Part shown: piece after piece, positions 1 through 8,989 of the stretch | Layout of the letters: each line of letters opens with the position of its first letter | Numbering within the stretch: the first letter of the stretch is position 1 | DNA from: Renibacterium sp. | GTDB lineage: Bacteria; Actinomycetota; Actinomycetes; Actinomycetales; Micrococcaceae | NCBI GenBank assembly: GCA_017419405.1 | Contig: JAFOLH010000008.1 | Coordinates: forward strand, 310,001 to 374,000 | Direction of reading: 5' to 3' | DNA: 64,000 nt | Notes under the pieces: generated by a model | The model's input: the letters and a program-made list of their open reading frames with translations, nothing else | What the model was told of the DNA's origin: nothing | Database searches by the model: none | Program-made: the position numbers and the translations under genes

Positions 1-873
1 CAGGAAGCCGCGCAGATCGGCTCGGCCCGCGCCCTCGATGCGGAAGATTTCGTATTCCCCAGCTACCGGGAGAACGGCGTGGCTTATGTCCGCGGCCTGG
101 ACCTGGTCAACTCCTTGAAGATCTGGCGCGGCAATGCGCACGGCACCTGGGATCCGTACGAGTTCAACATGGCCACGCCGCAGATCATCATCGGTGCGCA
201 GACCCTGCACGCGACCGGCTACGCGATGGGCATCGTCAACGACGGCGCCGATTCCGCTGTGATCACCTACTTCGGCGACGGCGCCACCAGCCAGGGCGAT
301 GTGAACGAGGCGATGGTGTTCGCGGCATCGTTCCAGGCTCCCGTGGTCTTCTTCTGCCAGAACAACCACTGGGCGATTTCGGAGCCGGTGGGCTTGCAGG
401 CGCACCAGGCGATCGCCGACCGGGCTCCTGGCTTCGGCATCCCCTCGATGCGGGTGGACGGGAACGACGTGCTCGCGGTCCTGGCCGTGACCCGGGCTGC
501 ACTGGACCGGGCCCGCAACGGTGGCGGCCCGAGCTTCATCGAGGCCGTGACCTACCGGATGGGCCCGCACACCACCGCCGACGACCCGACCCGCTACCGC
601 GACGCCAACGAGTTGGAAGACTGGGCGGCGAAGGATCCGATTTCCCGGCTCGGCGCGTTGTTGGACGCCAAGGGGCTGCTGACCGAAGAGGTGAAAGCGG
701 CGGTCGCCGCGAAGTCCGATTCGGTGGCGAAAGACCTGCGGGCCAATACGATCAAGCTGGCCGATCCGGAAGCGCTGGACGTTTTCGAGCACGTCTACAG
801 CGAGCCGAATTCGGCACTCGAACGGCAAAAAGACCACTACCAACGCTACTTGTCCAGCTTCGGAGCGAACTGA
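1..873 (+). CDS. 2-oxoacid dehydrogenase E1 component, alpha subunit (5'-truncated)
   Basis: Thiamine-diphosphate-dependent E1 alpha of a branched-chain 2-oxoacid or pyruvate dehydrogenase complex, which decarboxylates the 2-oxo acid and passes the acyl group to the E2 lipoyl arm in the cytoplasm. The reading frame is open from base 1, so the true start lies outside the window; about 290 codons are present where the family usually has 360-400. The ThDP-binding motif is visible as GDGATSQGDVNEA followed by FFCQNNHW. The stop overlaps the E1 beta start (TGATG), and E2 follows, so the three are one operon. A branched-chain substrate is inferred from the leucine-type operon 6 kb downstream; pyruvate is possible. 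No E3 gene is in the window. Confidence 0.9.
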   Translation, partial: QEAAQIGSARALDAEDFVFPSYRENGVAYVRGLDLVNSLKIWRGNAHGTWDPYEFNMATPQIIIGAQTLHATGYAMGIVNDGADSAVITYFGDGATSQGDVNEAMVFAASFQAPVVFFCQNNHWAISEPVGLQAHQAIADRAPGFGIPSMRVDGNDVLAVLAVTRAALDRARNGGGPSFIEAVTYRMGPHTTADDPTRYRDANELEDWAAKDPISRLGALLDAKGLLTEEVKAAVAAKSDSVAKDLRANTIKLADPEALDVFEHVYSEPNSALERQKDHYQRYLSSFGAN

Positions 874-1886
874 TGACGCAGATGACTTTCGGCCGCGCGA
901 TCAACGCGGGCCTGCGCAAAGCAATGGAGCGCGATTCCAAGGTCGTGCTGATGGGGGAAGACATCGGCAAACTCGGCGGGGTCTTCCGGATCACCGACGG
1001 GCTGCAAAAAGATTTCGGCGCGCACCGGGTGATCGACACTCCGCTGGCCGAGTCCGGAATCATGGGCACCGCCGTCGGGCTGGCCTTCCGCGGTTACCGG
1101 CCGGTGGTGGAGATCCAATTCGACGGCTTCATCTACCCGGCCTTCGACCAGATCGTCGCCCAGGTGGCGAAGTTGCATTACCGCACCCAGGGCAAGGTCA
1201 TGATGCCGATCACGATCCGGGTCCCGTTCGGCGGCGGCATCGGTTCGCCGGAGCACCATTCGGAGTCTCCGGAAGCCTATTTCACGCATACCTCGGGTCT
1301 GCGCGTGATCAGCGTGTCCAATCCGCAAGACGCCTATCTGATGATCCAGCAGGCGATCGCGAGCAACGATCCGGTGCTCTACTTCGAGCCGAAGCGCCGC
1401 TACCACAGCAAAGGCGAAGTCGACGAGAGCATCGGGCTCGAGGCGGCGCCGGCCATGGGCAGCGCCCGGGTGGTGAGCGCCGGCACCGATGTGACCCTGG
1501 TGGCTTACGGTCCGCTGGTGGCCACCGCGAACGACGTGGCCCTGGCTGCCGCGGACGAGGGGATCTCGGTCGAGGTGATCGATCTGCGTTCCCTCGCCCC
1601 GATCGATTTCGCTCCGCTGGAAGCTTCGGTGCGCAAAACCGGGCGGCTGGTGATCACCCATGAAGCCGGGCAGACCGGCGGCCTCGGCGCGGAGATCGCC
1701 GCGTCGATCACGGAGCGCTGTTTCAACTACCTGGAGTCGGCACCGGTGCGGGTCACCGGTTTCGACGTGCCCTACCCGCCGTCGAAACTGGAAAAACACC
1801 ATGTGCCGGACCTGGACCGGATCCTGGACGGCATCGACCGGGCCATGGGGCGGCGCAATTCACTCAGCGGCCTGGAAGGTGCGTAA
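873..1886 (+). CDS. 2-oxoacid dehydrogenase E1 component, beta subunit
   Basis: Partner of the preceding E1 alpha, giving the alpha2beta2 decarboxylase. At 337 residues it has normal family length. The N-terminus (TFGRAINAGLRKAMERD, then VLMGEDIGKLGGVFRIT) and the central GSPEHHSESPEAYFTHT segment are typical of E1 beta, and the C-terminal transketolase domain carries VDLRSLAPID and THEAGQTGGLGAEIAA. The ATG overlaps the E1 alpha stop by one base, and E2 begins 6 bases after the stop. This supports a translationally coupled operon. Substrate (branched-chain oxo acid versus pyruvate) cannot be told from sequence alone. Confidence 0.93.
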   Translation: MTQMTFGRAINAGLRKAMERDSKVVLMGEDIGKLGGVFRITDGLQKDFGAHRVIDTPLAESGIMGTAVGLAFRGYRPVVEIQFDGFIYPAFDQIVAQVAKLHYRTQGKVMMPITIRVPFGGGIGSPEHHSESPEAYFTHTSGLRVISVSNPQDAYLMIQQAIASNDPVLYFEPKRRYHSKGEVDESIGLEAAPAMGSARVVSAGTDVTLVAYGPLVATANDVALAAADEGISVEVIDLRSLAPIDFAPLEASVRKTGRLVITHEAGQTGGLGAEIAASITERCFNYLESAPVRVTGFDVPYPPSKLEKHHVPDLDRILDGIDRAMGRRNSLSGLEGA

Positions 1887-1892
1887 CCGGCA

Positions 1893-3248
1893 ATGATCAG
1901 AGTTTTCACGCTTCCGGACCTGGGCGAAGGCCTCACCGAATCGGAAATCGTCGCTTGGAAAGTCGCGGTGGGCGACGCCGTGGCGCTGAACCAGGTGATC
2001 GCCGAGGTGGAGACCGCCAAAGCGGTGGTGGAATTGCCTTCCCCGTACGACGGGGTCATTTCGCAGCTGCACGAACAACCCGGGACCGTGGTGGAGGTCG
2101 GCAAACCGATCGTCTCCTTCGAGGTCATCGATGCGGAATCGGACGACTCCGAGGAGGCCGCAGCCGGGGCGCCGGCCGGCGAACCCCAGCGGGTGCCCAC
2201 GCTGGTCGGTTACGGCGCGGAACCGGAGACCGGCGGTCGGCCGGCCCGGCGGGCGCGGCTCAACCAGGTGCCGGCCGATTCGCCCGAGTCGGGCGGAGCC
2301 GCCGCGCCGGCGGCAGCAGCGCCTGCCCCGGTGGCGCCGGATCCGGTCCGGGAACGTCCGCGTTCGACCCCGCCGGTACGCAAGCTGGCCCGGGATCTGG
2401 GCATCGACCTGAGCACGGTCGCCGGCACCGGGACCGGCGGCTTGATCACCCGGGAGGACGTGCAGTCCGCGAGCTCGGTTCCGGGTGCTGCCGGAGGCGT
2501 CGACTTCGCCTATGTCGCGGGTCAGGTGCCCTTCGACCTGAGCAAACCCCGTGAAGTCCGCAGCCCGATCAAAGGCGTGCGGAAGTACACCGCGGCCGCG
2601 ATGGTGGCCAGTGCCTTCACCGCGCCGCATGTCACCGAGTTCCTGACCATCGACGTCACGCCGACCATGGAGCTTCTGGCCAAACTGAAGGCCGGCCGGG
2701 CATTCGCCGGGTTGAAGCTCACCCCGTTGACCATCGTGGCCAAAGCGTTGTGCATCGCGGTCGGCCGCAATCCATCGCTCAATTCCCGCTGGGACGACGC
2801 GAACCAGGAAATCGTCACGATGAACTACATCAACTTGGGCATCGCGGCAGCGACGCCGCGCGGCTTGACGGTGCCGAACATCAAGGACGCCGAGTCGAAA
2901 TCCTTGCTGGAGCTGGCGCAGGCGCTCGGCGAACTGACCGAGACCGCCCGGGCGGGGAAAACCACCCCGGAGGACCTCTCCGGCGGCACCATCTCGATCA
3001 CCAATATCGGCGTGTTCGGCATCGATGCCGGAACTCCGATCCTGAATCCGGGCGAGGCCGGGATCCTGGCGCTCGGTTCGGTGCGCCGCATGCCTTGGGA
3101 GTATCAGGGCGAGGTCGCACTGCGCCAGGTGCTGACCCTGAGCCTGTCCTTCGACCACCGGCTGGTGGACGGTGAGCAAGGCTCGAAGTTCCTGGCGGAC
3201 GTCGGCACGATCCTGTCCGATCCGGGCATGCTGATCACGATGGTCTGA
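1893..3248 (+). CDS. Dihydrolipoamide acyltransferase (E2) of the 2-oxoacid dehydrogenase complex
   Basis: E2 core of the complex; moves the acyl group from E1 to CoA. It has 451 residues with one N-terminal lipoyl domain (lipoyl lysine about K43 in VETAKAVVELPSP), an Ala/Pro-rich linker, a peripheral subunit-binding domain around residues 155-190 (RKLARDLGIDLSTVAGTGTGG) and a C-terminal catalytic domain ending in the DHRLVDG active-site motif. A single lipoyl domain fits branched-chain-type or actinobacterial E2 proteins. It is the last gene of the operon; a strong inverted repeat follows the stop before the convergent tctA. Confidence 0.93.
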   Translation: MIRVFTLPDLGEGLTESEIVAWKVAVGDAVALNQVIAEVETAKAVVELPSPYDGVISQLHEQPGTVVEVGKPIVSFEVIDAESDDSEEAAAGAPAGEPQRVPTLVGYGAEPETGGRPARRARLNQVPADSPESGGAAAPAAAAPAPVAPDPVRERPRSTPPVRKLARDLGIDLSTVAGTGTGGLITREDVQSASSVPGAAGGVDFAYVAGQVPFDLSKPREVRSPIKGVRKYTAAAMVASAFTAPHVTEFLTIDVTPTMELLAKLKAGRAFAGLKLTPLTIVAKALCIAVGRNPSLNSRWDDANQEIVTMNYINLGIAAATPRGLTVPNIKDAESKSLLELAQALGELTETARAGKTTPEDLSGGTISITNIGVFGIDAGTPILNPGEAGILALGSVRRMPWEYQGEVALRQVLTLSLSFDHRLVDGEQGSKFLADVGTILSDPGMLITMV

Positions 3249-3254
3249 TTTTCC

Positions 3255-3315
3255 ATCGAGTGGCCTGCTCTGCATGTTCTGAACCCGGTTTGGCGTGCAG
3301 AGCTGGCCACTCGAT
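3255..3315. terminator. Long hairpin between convergent E2 and tctA genes
   Basis: Two 20-base arms (3255-3274 and 3296-3315) pair with one mismatch around a 21-base loop. There is no clear U-tract on either side. Its place between two convergent stops suggests a bidirectional terminator. The loop (CCGGTTTG) and right flank (CACTCGATGCG) recur in the hairpin at 44881-44935, so it may belong to a small repeat family. Confidence 0.7.
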
Positions 3316-3321
3316 GCGGAT

Positions 3322-4842
3322 TCAGCTGAGCAGGCTTGCTGCGACACGGCGCCGGTGGCGCAGATGCTGGACGAGGCTGAAGACCACAGCGACGGCCAGC
3401 AGCAAATAGATCGTGATCGTGAAGGGCGAGGATACCAAGGTGGCAGCGTCGCCTTCGGAGAGTGCCAAAGCGCGGCGCAACGAGGTTTCGGCTAGCGGGC
3501 CGAGCACCACTGCGATCATCACCGGGGCGATTGGCACTTCGTATCGGCGCATCATGAAGCCGACCAGGCCGATCGCGATCAGGAACCAGAGGTCGATGAT
3601 CGAAGAGCTCATGGCGAAGACGCCCAAGACTGAGAACACCGTGATCCCGGCGTACAGGTAGTGCCGTGGAACGGAGAGCAGTTTGGCCCAGAGGGGGGCG
3701 AAGGGCAAGTTGATGATCAGCAGTACGACCAGACCGATCAGCAGCGATGCCAGCAGCGTCCACACGAACTGGGAATTGCGCTCGAAAAGCAGAGGCCCCG
3801 GCTGAATTCCGAACTGTTGCAAGGCGACCAACATGATCGCCGCAGTGGCGGAGACGGGCAGGCCCAAAGCCAGGAGCGCGCCCATCGCGGTGCCCGCAGT
3901 AGCGTTGCCCGCGGCCTCCGGGGCGGCCACGCCGCGGATCGAGCCGGTGGTGCCGAACTCCGGGTCCTTGCGTCTTGCGGCCAACCGCCGCTCAGTGCCA
4001 TACGCCAGGAAGGTCGGAACCTCCGCGCCGCCGGCCGGGATGATTCCGAAAGGCAAGCCGAAGGAGGTGCCACGCAACCATGCGGGAAACGCTTTGCGGA
4101 TGTCCTGCCGATTCAGCCAGCCCCGGCCGCTGGGTTTGATCTGTGCGCTGACCGGATCGCGGTGGATTCGGGAGGCCACTTTGAAGACCTCGCCCAGAGC
4201 CAGCAGGCCGACCGTAATGATGACCACCGAAAGGCCATCGAACAGTTGCGGGATCTCCAGGGTGAAGCGCGAGGTGCCACTCTGCCCGTCGATACCGACC
4301 ATTGCCAGCGTGAGCCCGATGCCCAGGGCGAACAGGCCCTTGAGGACCGAGTTGGAGACCACCGAAGAAATCGCGATGAATGCGAACACCGCCAACGCAA
4401 GGTACTCGGCCGGGCCGAAAAGGGTCGCCAACTTGATCAGGTACGGGGAGAAGAAGATCACGGTGCAGGTGGCGATCAACCCGCCGATGAACGCGCCGAT
4501 CGCTGCTGCCGCCAAGGCTTTGGCCGCCTGGCCGCTGAGCGCCATCCGATGGCCCTCGAAGGTGGTCGCGATGGCCGAGGAGTTGCCGGGGGTGTTGAGC
4601 AGGATTCCGGCAGTGGAGTCGCCGAAGAGCCCACCGAAGTAGACTCCGGCGAACATAATGAGGGCTCCGGTCGGATCGATTGAAAAGGTGATCGGCAGCA
4701 GCAAGGCCACAGCCATGGAGGAGCCCAGCCCGGGCAGCACACCGACGGCGGTGCCCAGCACTGCGCCAATGAGGACCCAGAGCAGGTTGATCGGGGTGAG
4801 CGCGTTGGCGAGGCCGTCGGCCAGGAGACTGAACTGATCCAT
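3322..4842 (-). CDS. tctA: Tripartite tricarboxylate transporter large permease subunit
   Basis: Large membrane subunit of a TTT-family secondary transporter that takes up a tri- or dicarboxylate with the help of a periplasmic-type binding protein. About 506 residues, normal for the family. The N-terminus (MDQFSLLADGLANALTP) is followed by the signature GTAVGVLPGLGSSMAVALLLP and by the repeated half with GIIPAGGAEVPTFLAYGTERR. About 11-12 hydrophobic segments are seen. The frame stays open upstream, but the ATG at 4842 overlaps the tctB stop (TGATG) and starts at the family's usual N-terminus. It is the last gene of tctCBA; the transported acid is unknown. Confidence 0.93.
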   Translation of the reverse strand: MDQFSLLADGLANALTPINLLWVLIGAVLGTAVGVLPGLGSSMAVALLLPITFSIDPTGALIMFAGVYFGGLFGDSTAGILLNTPGNSSAIATTFEGHRMALSGQAAKALAAAAIGAFIGGLIATCTVIFFSPYLIKLATLFGPAEYLALAVFAFIAISSVVSNSVLKGLFALGIGLTLAMVGIDGQSGTSRFTLEIPQLFDGLSVVIITVGLLALGEVFKVASRIHRDPVSAQIKPSGRGWLNRQDIRKAFPAWLRGTSFGLPFGIIPAGGAEVPTFLAYGTERRLAARRKDPEFGTTGSIRGVAAPEAAGNATAGTAMGALLALGLPVSATAAIMLVALQQFGIQPGPLLFERNSQFVWTLLASLLIGLVVLLIINLPFAPLWAKLLSVPRHYLYAGITVFSVLGVFAMSSSIIDLWFLIAIGLVGFMMRRYEVPIAPVMIAVVLGPLAETSLRRALALSEGDAATLVSSPFTITIYLLLAVAVVFSLVQHLRHRRRVAASLLS

Positions 4843-5474
4843 CAGAGCAGCCCGCCCAGCAGCCCTGGTGGCAAGGCCAAACCGAGTAACGCGCTGAACA
4901 CGATTTGGGTGAGTCCGGAGAACAACAAGGCGACTCCGGCGTCGAAAAGCGGACGTTTGCTGCCCAGGGCGCAGCAGATGCCCCAGAAAAGCAACGCAGC
5001 AGAGAGCAGCCAACCGACCGGGATCAGAAGCACCGCGAAAACGGCGAGCGAAGCCAGCACCATGCCGACAGTCCGCCAATCGGTATGCGTCCGGTTTTCC
5101 GCAACAGGGCTCTGGGCAGGAGCCTCGGCCAAAGTGCCGTGTTCGACGTCGGCCAGATCTTCGAGCATATCGGCCGAGAAATCCGGTGAGGCCGCCGCCG
5201 GCTCACCGCCGGTAACCCGCGGCGCCGGCACCGAGGAGACTGAGCGCCGAATGATCTGGAAGGCGAGCATCACAGCGACTGCATAGAGCAGCCCGGCCAC
5301 GATGCTGGGGAAGAACTGCGGGCCGATCGCCGCCGATCCGGTGACCTGCATCGTTGCCGTGCCAACGGTCAAGAAAATCGCGGTAGCGAGGGCGAACGCT
5401 GCGATGATCAACTCGCTCAGGCCGGACAACGCCGACCTGCCGCGGCGCTCGATCGTACTGGTTTTTTGATTCAC
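4842..5474 (-). CDS. tctB: Tripartite tricarboxylate transporter small membrane subunit
   Basis: Small permease subunit of the TTT transporter, 210 residues with about four predicted membrane helices (for example ELIIAAFALATAIFLTVG and VAVMLAFQII). A hydrophilic loop around residues 75-120 is longer than in many TctB proteins. Family recognition rests on size, the GPQFFPSIVAGLLY segment after the first helix, and its position between tctC and tctA. The start is coupled to neither gene but lies 39 bases after tctC; its stop overlaps the tctA start. Confidence 0.88.
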   Translation of the reverse strand: MNQKTSTIERRGRSALSGLSELIIAAFALATAIFLTVGTATMQVTGSAAIGPQFFPSIVAGLLYAVAVMLAFQIIRRSVSSVPAPRVTGGEPAAASPDFSADMLEDLADVEHGTLAEAPAQSPVAENRTHTDWRTVGMVLASLAVFAVLLIPVGWLLSAALLFWGICCALGSKRPLFDAGVALLFSGLTQIVFSALLGLALPPGLLGGLL

Positions 5475-5513
5475 GTCGAAAGTTCCTTTCGGGAGGTCGG
5501 TGCGCCGTCTCGG

Positions 5514-6500
5514 TTACCGGAGCCCGAGTTCGCGCACCAGCAGGTCGGTTCTGGCGAATTCTTCGGTGATAAACGCTTCGAATGCGGCTCCGGACAGAAA
5601 GTCCTCGTCCCATTCGTAGCGGCTGAGCGCGCTTTGCCATTGCTCGGTCTTCAGTGATTCTTCGATCATTTTCAGCAGCTCCGCCCGGGTCGTTTCCGAA
5701 GTCCCGGGCGGTGCCAGCAGCCCGCGCCAGTTGGACATCACCACTGGGATCCCCTGCTCGGTGAAAGTCGGTGCGTCGACTTCGCTGAGCCGGTTGGCCG
5801 AAGAGACGGCGAGGATGCGCAGGTTACCGGCCTCGACCTGATCCCGGATGTCGGTGACGTTGCTGACCAGGACGTCGGTGGTCTTGGACAGTAGCGCGTT
5901 GAGCGCCCGGCCGCCGCCGGGGTAGGCGATGAAGTTGAGTTCTGTCGCGGCGACTCCGGAGGCGATCGCCAATTCGGCCATCATCAAGTGCCCGATGCTG
6001 CCGAGCGAACCGCCGGCGATCGAGGTGCCTTTGGGATTGGCGGTGAAAGCGGTGATGAAATCCGCGAGAGTTTGGAACGGCGAATCGGACGGTACTGACA
6101 GCGAAGAATAGTCATTGGAAAGTTTGGCGATTGGCACGGTGTCCAGCATCGGATTGCGCTCCGCGCCGGTGAGCGAAATCGCGCCGACCATCGCGGAGCC
6201 GGTGGTCAACAGCAAGTCTTCCCGGTCCGTCATGGTGAGGAATTTGCTCAAGCCGATGGTGCCGCCGGCGCCCGGGATGTTCACCACTTGGACGTTGTTC
6301 GAAATCGCGTTGCTCTTCATGATGTTCTGCAGCTCCCGGGAGAAGCTGTCGAAACCGCCGCCCGGTGCGGCCGGGGCGATGATCGTGAGCTTGCTGCGCG
6401 CTGCGGCGATGCCGCCGCTGCTGGCCGCGTTCACGCCGGCCACGGCGGTGACCGAAACCAAGGCGATGATGAATGCGGCCCGCTTCAGAATCTGCGTCAT
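5514..6500 (-). CDS. tctC: Tripartite tricarboxylate transporter substrate-binding protein
   Basis: Extracytoplasmic solute receptor of the TTT system (Bug/TctC family), 328 residues. An N-terminal signal sequence (MTQILKRAAFIIALVSVTAVAGVNA) has no lipobox cysteine, so the protein is exported but not obviously a lipoprotein. The family motifs IIAPAAPGGGFDSFSRELQ and VQVVNIPGAGGTIGL are present near the N-terminus. First gene of tctCBA, divergent from a CitA-like sensor kinase whose product probably controls it. The ligand, likely a carboxylate such as citrate, is inferred from family and context only. Confidence 0.92.
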   Translation of the reverse strand: MTQILKRAAFIIALVSVTAVAGVNAASSGGIAAARSKLTIIAPAAPGGGFDSFSRELQNIMKSNAISNNVQVVNIPGAGGTIGLSKFLTMTDREDLLLTTGSAMVGAISLTGAERNPMLDTVPIAKLSNDYSSLSVPSDSPFQTLADFITAFTANPKGTSIAGGSLGSIGHLMMAELAIASGVAATELNFIAYPGGGRALNALLSKTTDVLVSNVTDIRDQVEAGNLRILAVSSANRLSEVDAPTFTEQGIPVVMSNWRGLLAPPGTSETTRAELLKMIEESLKTEQWQSALSRYEWDEDFLSGAAFEAFITEEFARTDLLVRELGLR

Positions 6501-6608
6501 TGCATGGTTCCGTTCTCGTCATTCCAGACCGGACCCGGTGTGCAGCGGCGCTGCTGCCGGTAATGCTTGCCCTGTCTGCCCCCGGCATCCACTATGATCC
6601 AGATCACG

Positions 6609-6636
6609 TAAGAAATTGCTTTTACTCGCTTAAGAA
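6609..6636. promoter_or_regulatory. Direct repeats in the tctC / sensor-kinase divergent region
   Basis: TAAGAA occurs at 6609-6614 and again at 6631-6636, each followed by a T-rich half (CTTTT). The 22-base spacing is two helical turns. The block is AT-rich within a high-GC neighbourhood and lies between the divergent tct operon and its two-component genes, so it is a reasonable binding site for the response regulator encoded at 8269. This is inference. Confidence 0.4.
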
Positions 6637-6676
6637 TCTTTTCGGTCATAAAAATCACGACGGCGGTGCACAGCTT

Positions 6677-8269
6677 TTGGGGAAGCTCCAACGATCTCTT
6701 CAGTCATTGCGTTTTCAACTTGCCGGCCTGCAACTCGCGGTGGTCTTTTCCCTGGTCCTGGTGGCCGCGGTGGTGGCCTCCGGGATCGCGGCCTCCGGCA
6801 AGCGGGCTGCGGAGGAGAACCGGATCGCCGGCATCGCGCGGGCGGTGGCCGGCATGCCGATTGTGATCGCCGGATTGCGTCCGGGCGCCGATGCCGGCCA
6901 GGTTGTGGAGATGGCCCGGCTGATCGAAAATGCGGCGAAGCTCGATTTCGTGGTGCTGGTGGACTTGGCCGGAATCCGGGTCAGCCATCCCGAGGACGGC
7001 AAACTCGGCCTTCCGGCGTCGAGCGACCACACCGCAGTCCAGCAGGGCCAGGAGTTCATCGGAGTGGAAGAAGGCAGCCGCGGACTGACCTTCCGGGCCA
7101 AGGTCCCGGTCTACGACGGAACCGAGATCGTGGGATCGGTGTCCGTGGGCATCCTGGAATCGGAGCTGCGTGAGCAGTTGCAGCCCGGGCTGTCCGTGGT
7201 CCTGATCTGGGTGGCCTTCGCGGTGGGATTCGGCACTTTGGCCGCGGTCTTGGTGACCAGATTGGTCTGGCGGCGCACCTACGGTCAGGAGCCGGCCGAG
7301 ATCCTGCGCCTGCTGCGCAGCCATGACGCGATGATGACCGATGTGCACGAAGGGGTGATCGCGGTCGACGACGGGATGCGGATCGTGCTGGCGAACCGCG
7401 AGGCCCGACGGCTGCTCGGCCTGACCGCTCCGCAGGCCTTGGAAGGCCGGGTGGCCGGGGAAGTGCTGCCCGCCGAGCTGAACGCATTCATCGCGGCATC
7501 GGCCGGCGAGCGCAAGCAGTCGTTGCTGCGGGTGGGCCGGCGGACTTTGTTGGCCGGCACGGACGGGACTTTGCTGCAGGGCCGCCCGGCGGGCCGGTTG
7601 TTGACCTTGCAGGACCGCACCGAATTGCGCGATGCGCTCGGCGAGCTGGAAGAGCAGCGGGAGCTGTCCCAGGCTTTGCGGTCGCGGACCCATGAGTTCG
7701 CCAACCGCCTGCACGTCATTGCCGGGCTCTTGGACTTGGGCCAAGTGCCGCGCGCTGCCGAATACCTCGACGGGCTGATCGGGCCGCGCGGGATCGAGGC
7801 CGAGGTGCCGGATGCCGTGCAGGCACCGGCGCTGACCGCTTTGCTCCGGGTCAAAAGCGCGATCGCGGACCGGTTGGGCGTGCTGGTGCTGATCGCCCCG
7901 GACAGCAGCGTTTCCGTCGACGTCGACGACGAGTCGATGACGGTCCTGGCGAACCTGATCACCAATGCGGTCGAAGCGGCCGGCGAGGGAGGCACCGTCG
8001 AAGTCGCGGTGTCGGATGCCGGCGGCGACTTGGTGTGGCAGGTCTCGGACGACGGGCCCGGAATCCTGCCGCAGCAGCGCCGGGGAATCTTCGACTACGG
8101 CGTCAGCAGCAAACCGGCCGGCTCGCCGGAGGAATCCCGGGGAGTGGGATTGTGCCTGGTGCAGGGGATCGTCACCCGGCGCAATGGCAGCATGGAGGTC
8201 GCCGACGGACCGATGGGCGGGGCCTTGATCACGGTGCGGCTTCCGCTCGTCGGGGCGGGGGTCCAGTGA
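6677..8269 (+). CDS. CitA/DcuS-type sensor histidine kinase
   Basis: Membrane sensor kinase of the citrate/C4-dicarboxylate class. From the chosen TTG start it has 530 residues: one membrane helix near residues 10-38, an extracytoplasmic PAS-like sensor, a second helix near 171-198, a cytoplasmic PAS (AVDDGMRIVLANREA), an H-box of CitA type (RSRTHEFANRLHVIAGLL, about residue 338), an N-box (NLITNAVEAA) and a G-box (DDGPGIL). The open frame reaches 6473 but would overlap tctC; TTG at 6677 just before the first helix fits family N-termini, though the start remains uncertain. The stop overlaps the response regulator start (TGATG). It probably senses the substrate of the divergent tct transporter. 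Confidence 0.9.
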   Translation: MGKLQRSLQSLRFQLAGLQLAVVFSLVLVAAVVASGIAASGKRAAEENRIAGIARAVAGMPIVIAGLRPGADAGQVVEMARLIENAAKLDFVVLVDLAGIRVSHPEDGKLGLPASSDHTAVQQGQEFIGVEEGSRGLTFRAKVPVYDGTEIVGSVSVGILESELREQLQPGLSVVLIWVAFAVGFGTLAAVLVTRLVWRRTYGQEPAEILRLLRSHDAMMTDVHEGVIAVDDGMRIVLANREARRLLGLTAPQALEGRVAGEVLPAELNAFIAASAGERKQSLLRVGRRTLLAGTDGTLLQGRPAGRLLTLQDRTELRDALGELEEQRELSQALRSRTHEFANRLHVIAGLLDLGQVPRAAEYLDGLIGPRGIEAEVPDAVQAPALTALLRVKSAIADRLGVLVLIAPDSSVSVDVDDESMTVLANLITNAVEAAGEGGTVEVAVSDAGGDLVWQVSDDGPGILPQQRRGIFDYGVSSKPAGSPEESRGVGLCLVQGIVTRRNGSMEVADGPMGGALITVRLPLVGAGVQ

Positions 8270-8976
8270 TGGCCGGCACGATGATCCGGGTGCTCCTGGT
8301 GGACGACGACCCCGGCGCGCTCGCCCTGCACCGGGCGTTCCTGGACGAGCTGGGCGGCTTCCGGGTGGTCGGCGCGGCGGCCGACGAGGCCTCCGGCTCG
8401 GCCCTGCTGCGGTCGGTGGAAGCGGACCTCCTGCTGCTCGATGTGGAGCTCCCGGACGGCAGCGGACTGCGGGTGCTGAATGAGTTGCGGGCCAGCGGCG
8501 GAACCGGCTTGGACGTCATCATGATCACCGCGGCCAACGACGCGGCGGTGGTGGACCGGGCGATGCTGCACAGCGTCTCGGACTACCTGGTGAAGCCGTT
8601 CCTGCGGACCGAATTCCAGCAGCGGATGCGCCGCTACGCCCGGGAGCGGCGGCAGCGTGCCGCCGGGGCGGGGTTCGGACCGGAGGCCGGAGCCGCGGGC
8701 ATGAGCCAGCGGGACATCGATTCGAAGCTCGGCCGGCCCAGCTCGCCGGAGCGCTTGCCCAAGGGGATGAGCGAATCCAGTTTGGACCTGGTCCGGACGG
8801 TATTCGCCGTGGGTTCCGAGGAACTCAGTTCGGCGCAGGTCAGCGAGCGTTCCGGCATGTCCCGGGTCAGTGCACGGCGCTATCTGTCCTATTTGGCACG
8901 TTCCGGCGAGATCCTGGTGCGCTCGAGGTACGGCCAAGCCGGCCGCCCGGAGCACCGTTACCGCAGGGCGGACTGA
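8269..8976 (+). CDS. CitB/DcuR-type response regulator
   Basis: DNA-binding partner of the upstream sensor kinase, 235 residues. The receiver domain has the acidic cluster VDDD (residues 11-14), the phospho-acceptor D58 in LLLLDVELPDG, and the conserved lysine in YLVKPF. A linker is followed by a C-terminal helix-turn-helix (SAQVSERSGMSRVSARRYLSYLARSGEI), the arrangement seen in CitB/DcuR regulators. The ATG overlaps the kinase stop, so the two are translated together. Likely target: the tctCBA promoter region, where TAAGAA direct repeats are seen. Confidence 0.92.
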   Translation: MAGTMIRVLLVDDDPGALALHRAFLDELGGFRVVGAAADEASGSALLRSVEADLLLLDVELPDGSGLRVLNELRASGGTGLDVIMITAANDAAVVDRAMLHSVSDYLVKPFLRTEFQQRMRRYARERRQRAAGAGFGPEAGAAGMSQRDIDSKLGRPSSPERLPKGMSESSLDLVRTVFAVGSEELSSAQVSERSGMSRVSARRYLSYLARSGEILVRSRYGQAGRPEHRYRRAD

Positions 8977-8989
8977 GCGCCCGAGGGCT

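Noticed and set aside
1860-3347. 495-codon open frame antisense to the E2 gene
   Set aside because: Arg/His/Gly-rich translation typical of an antisense GC frame; E2 domains are complete on the plus strand.
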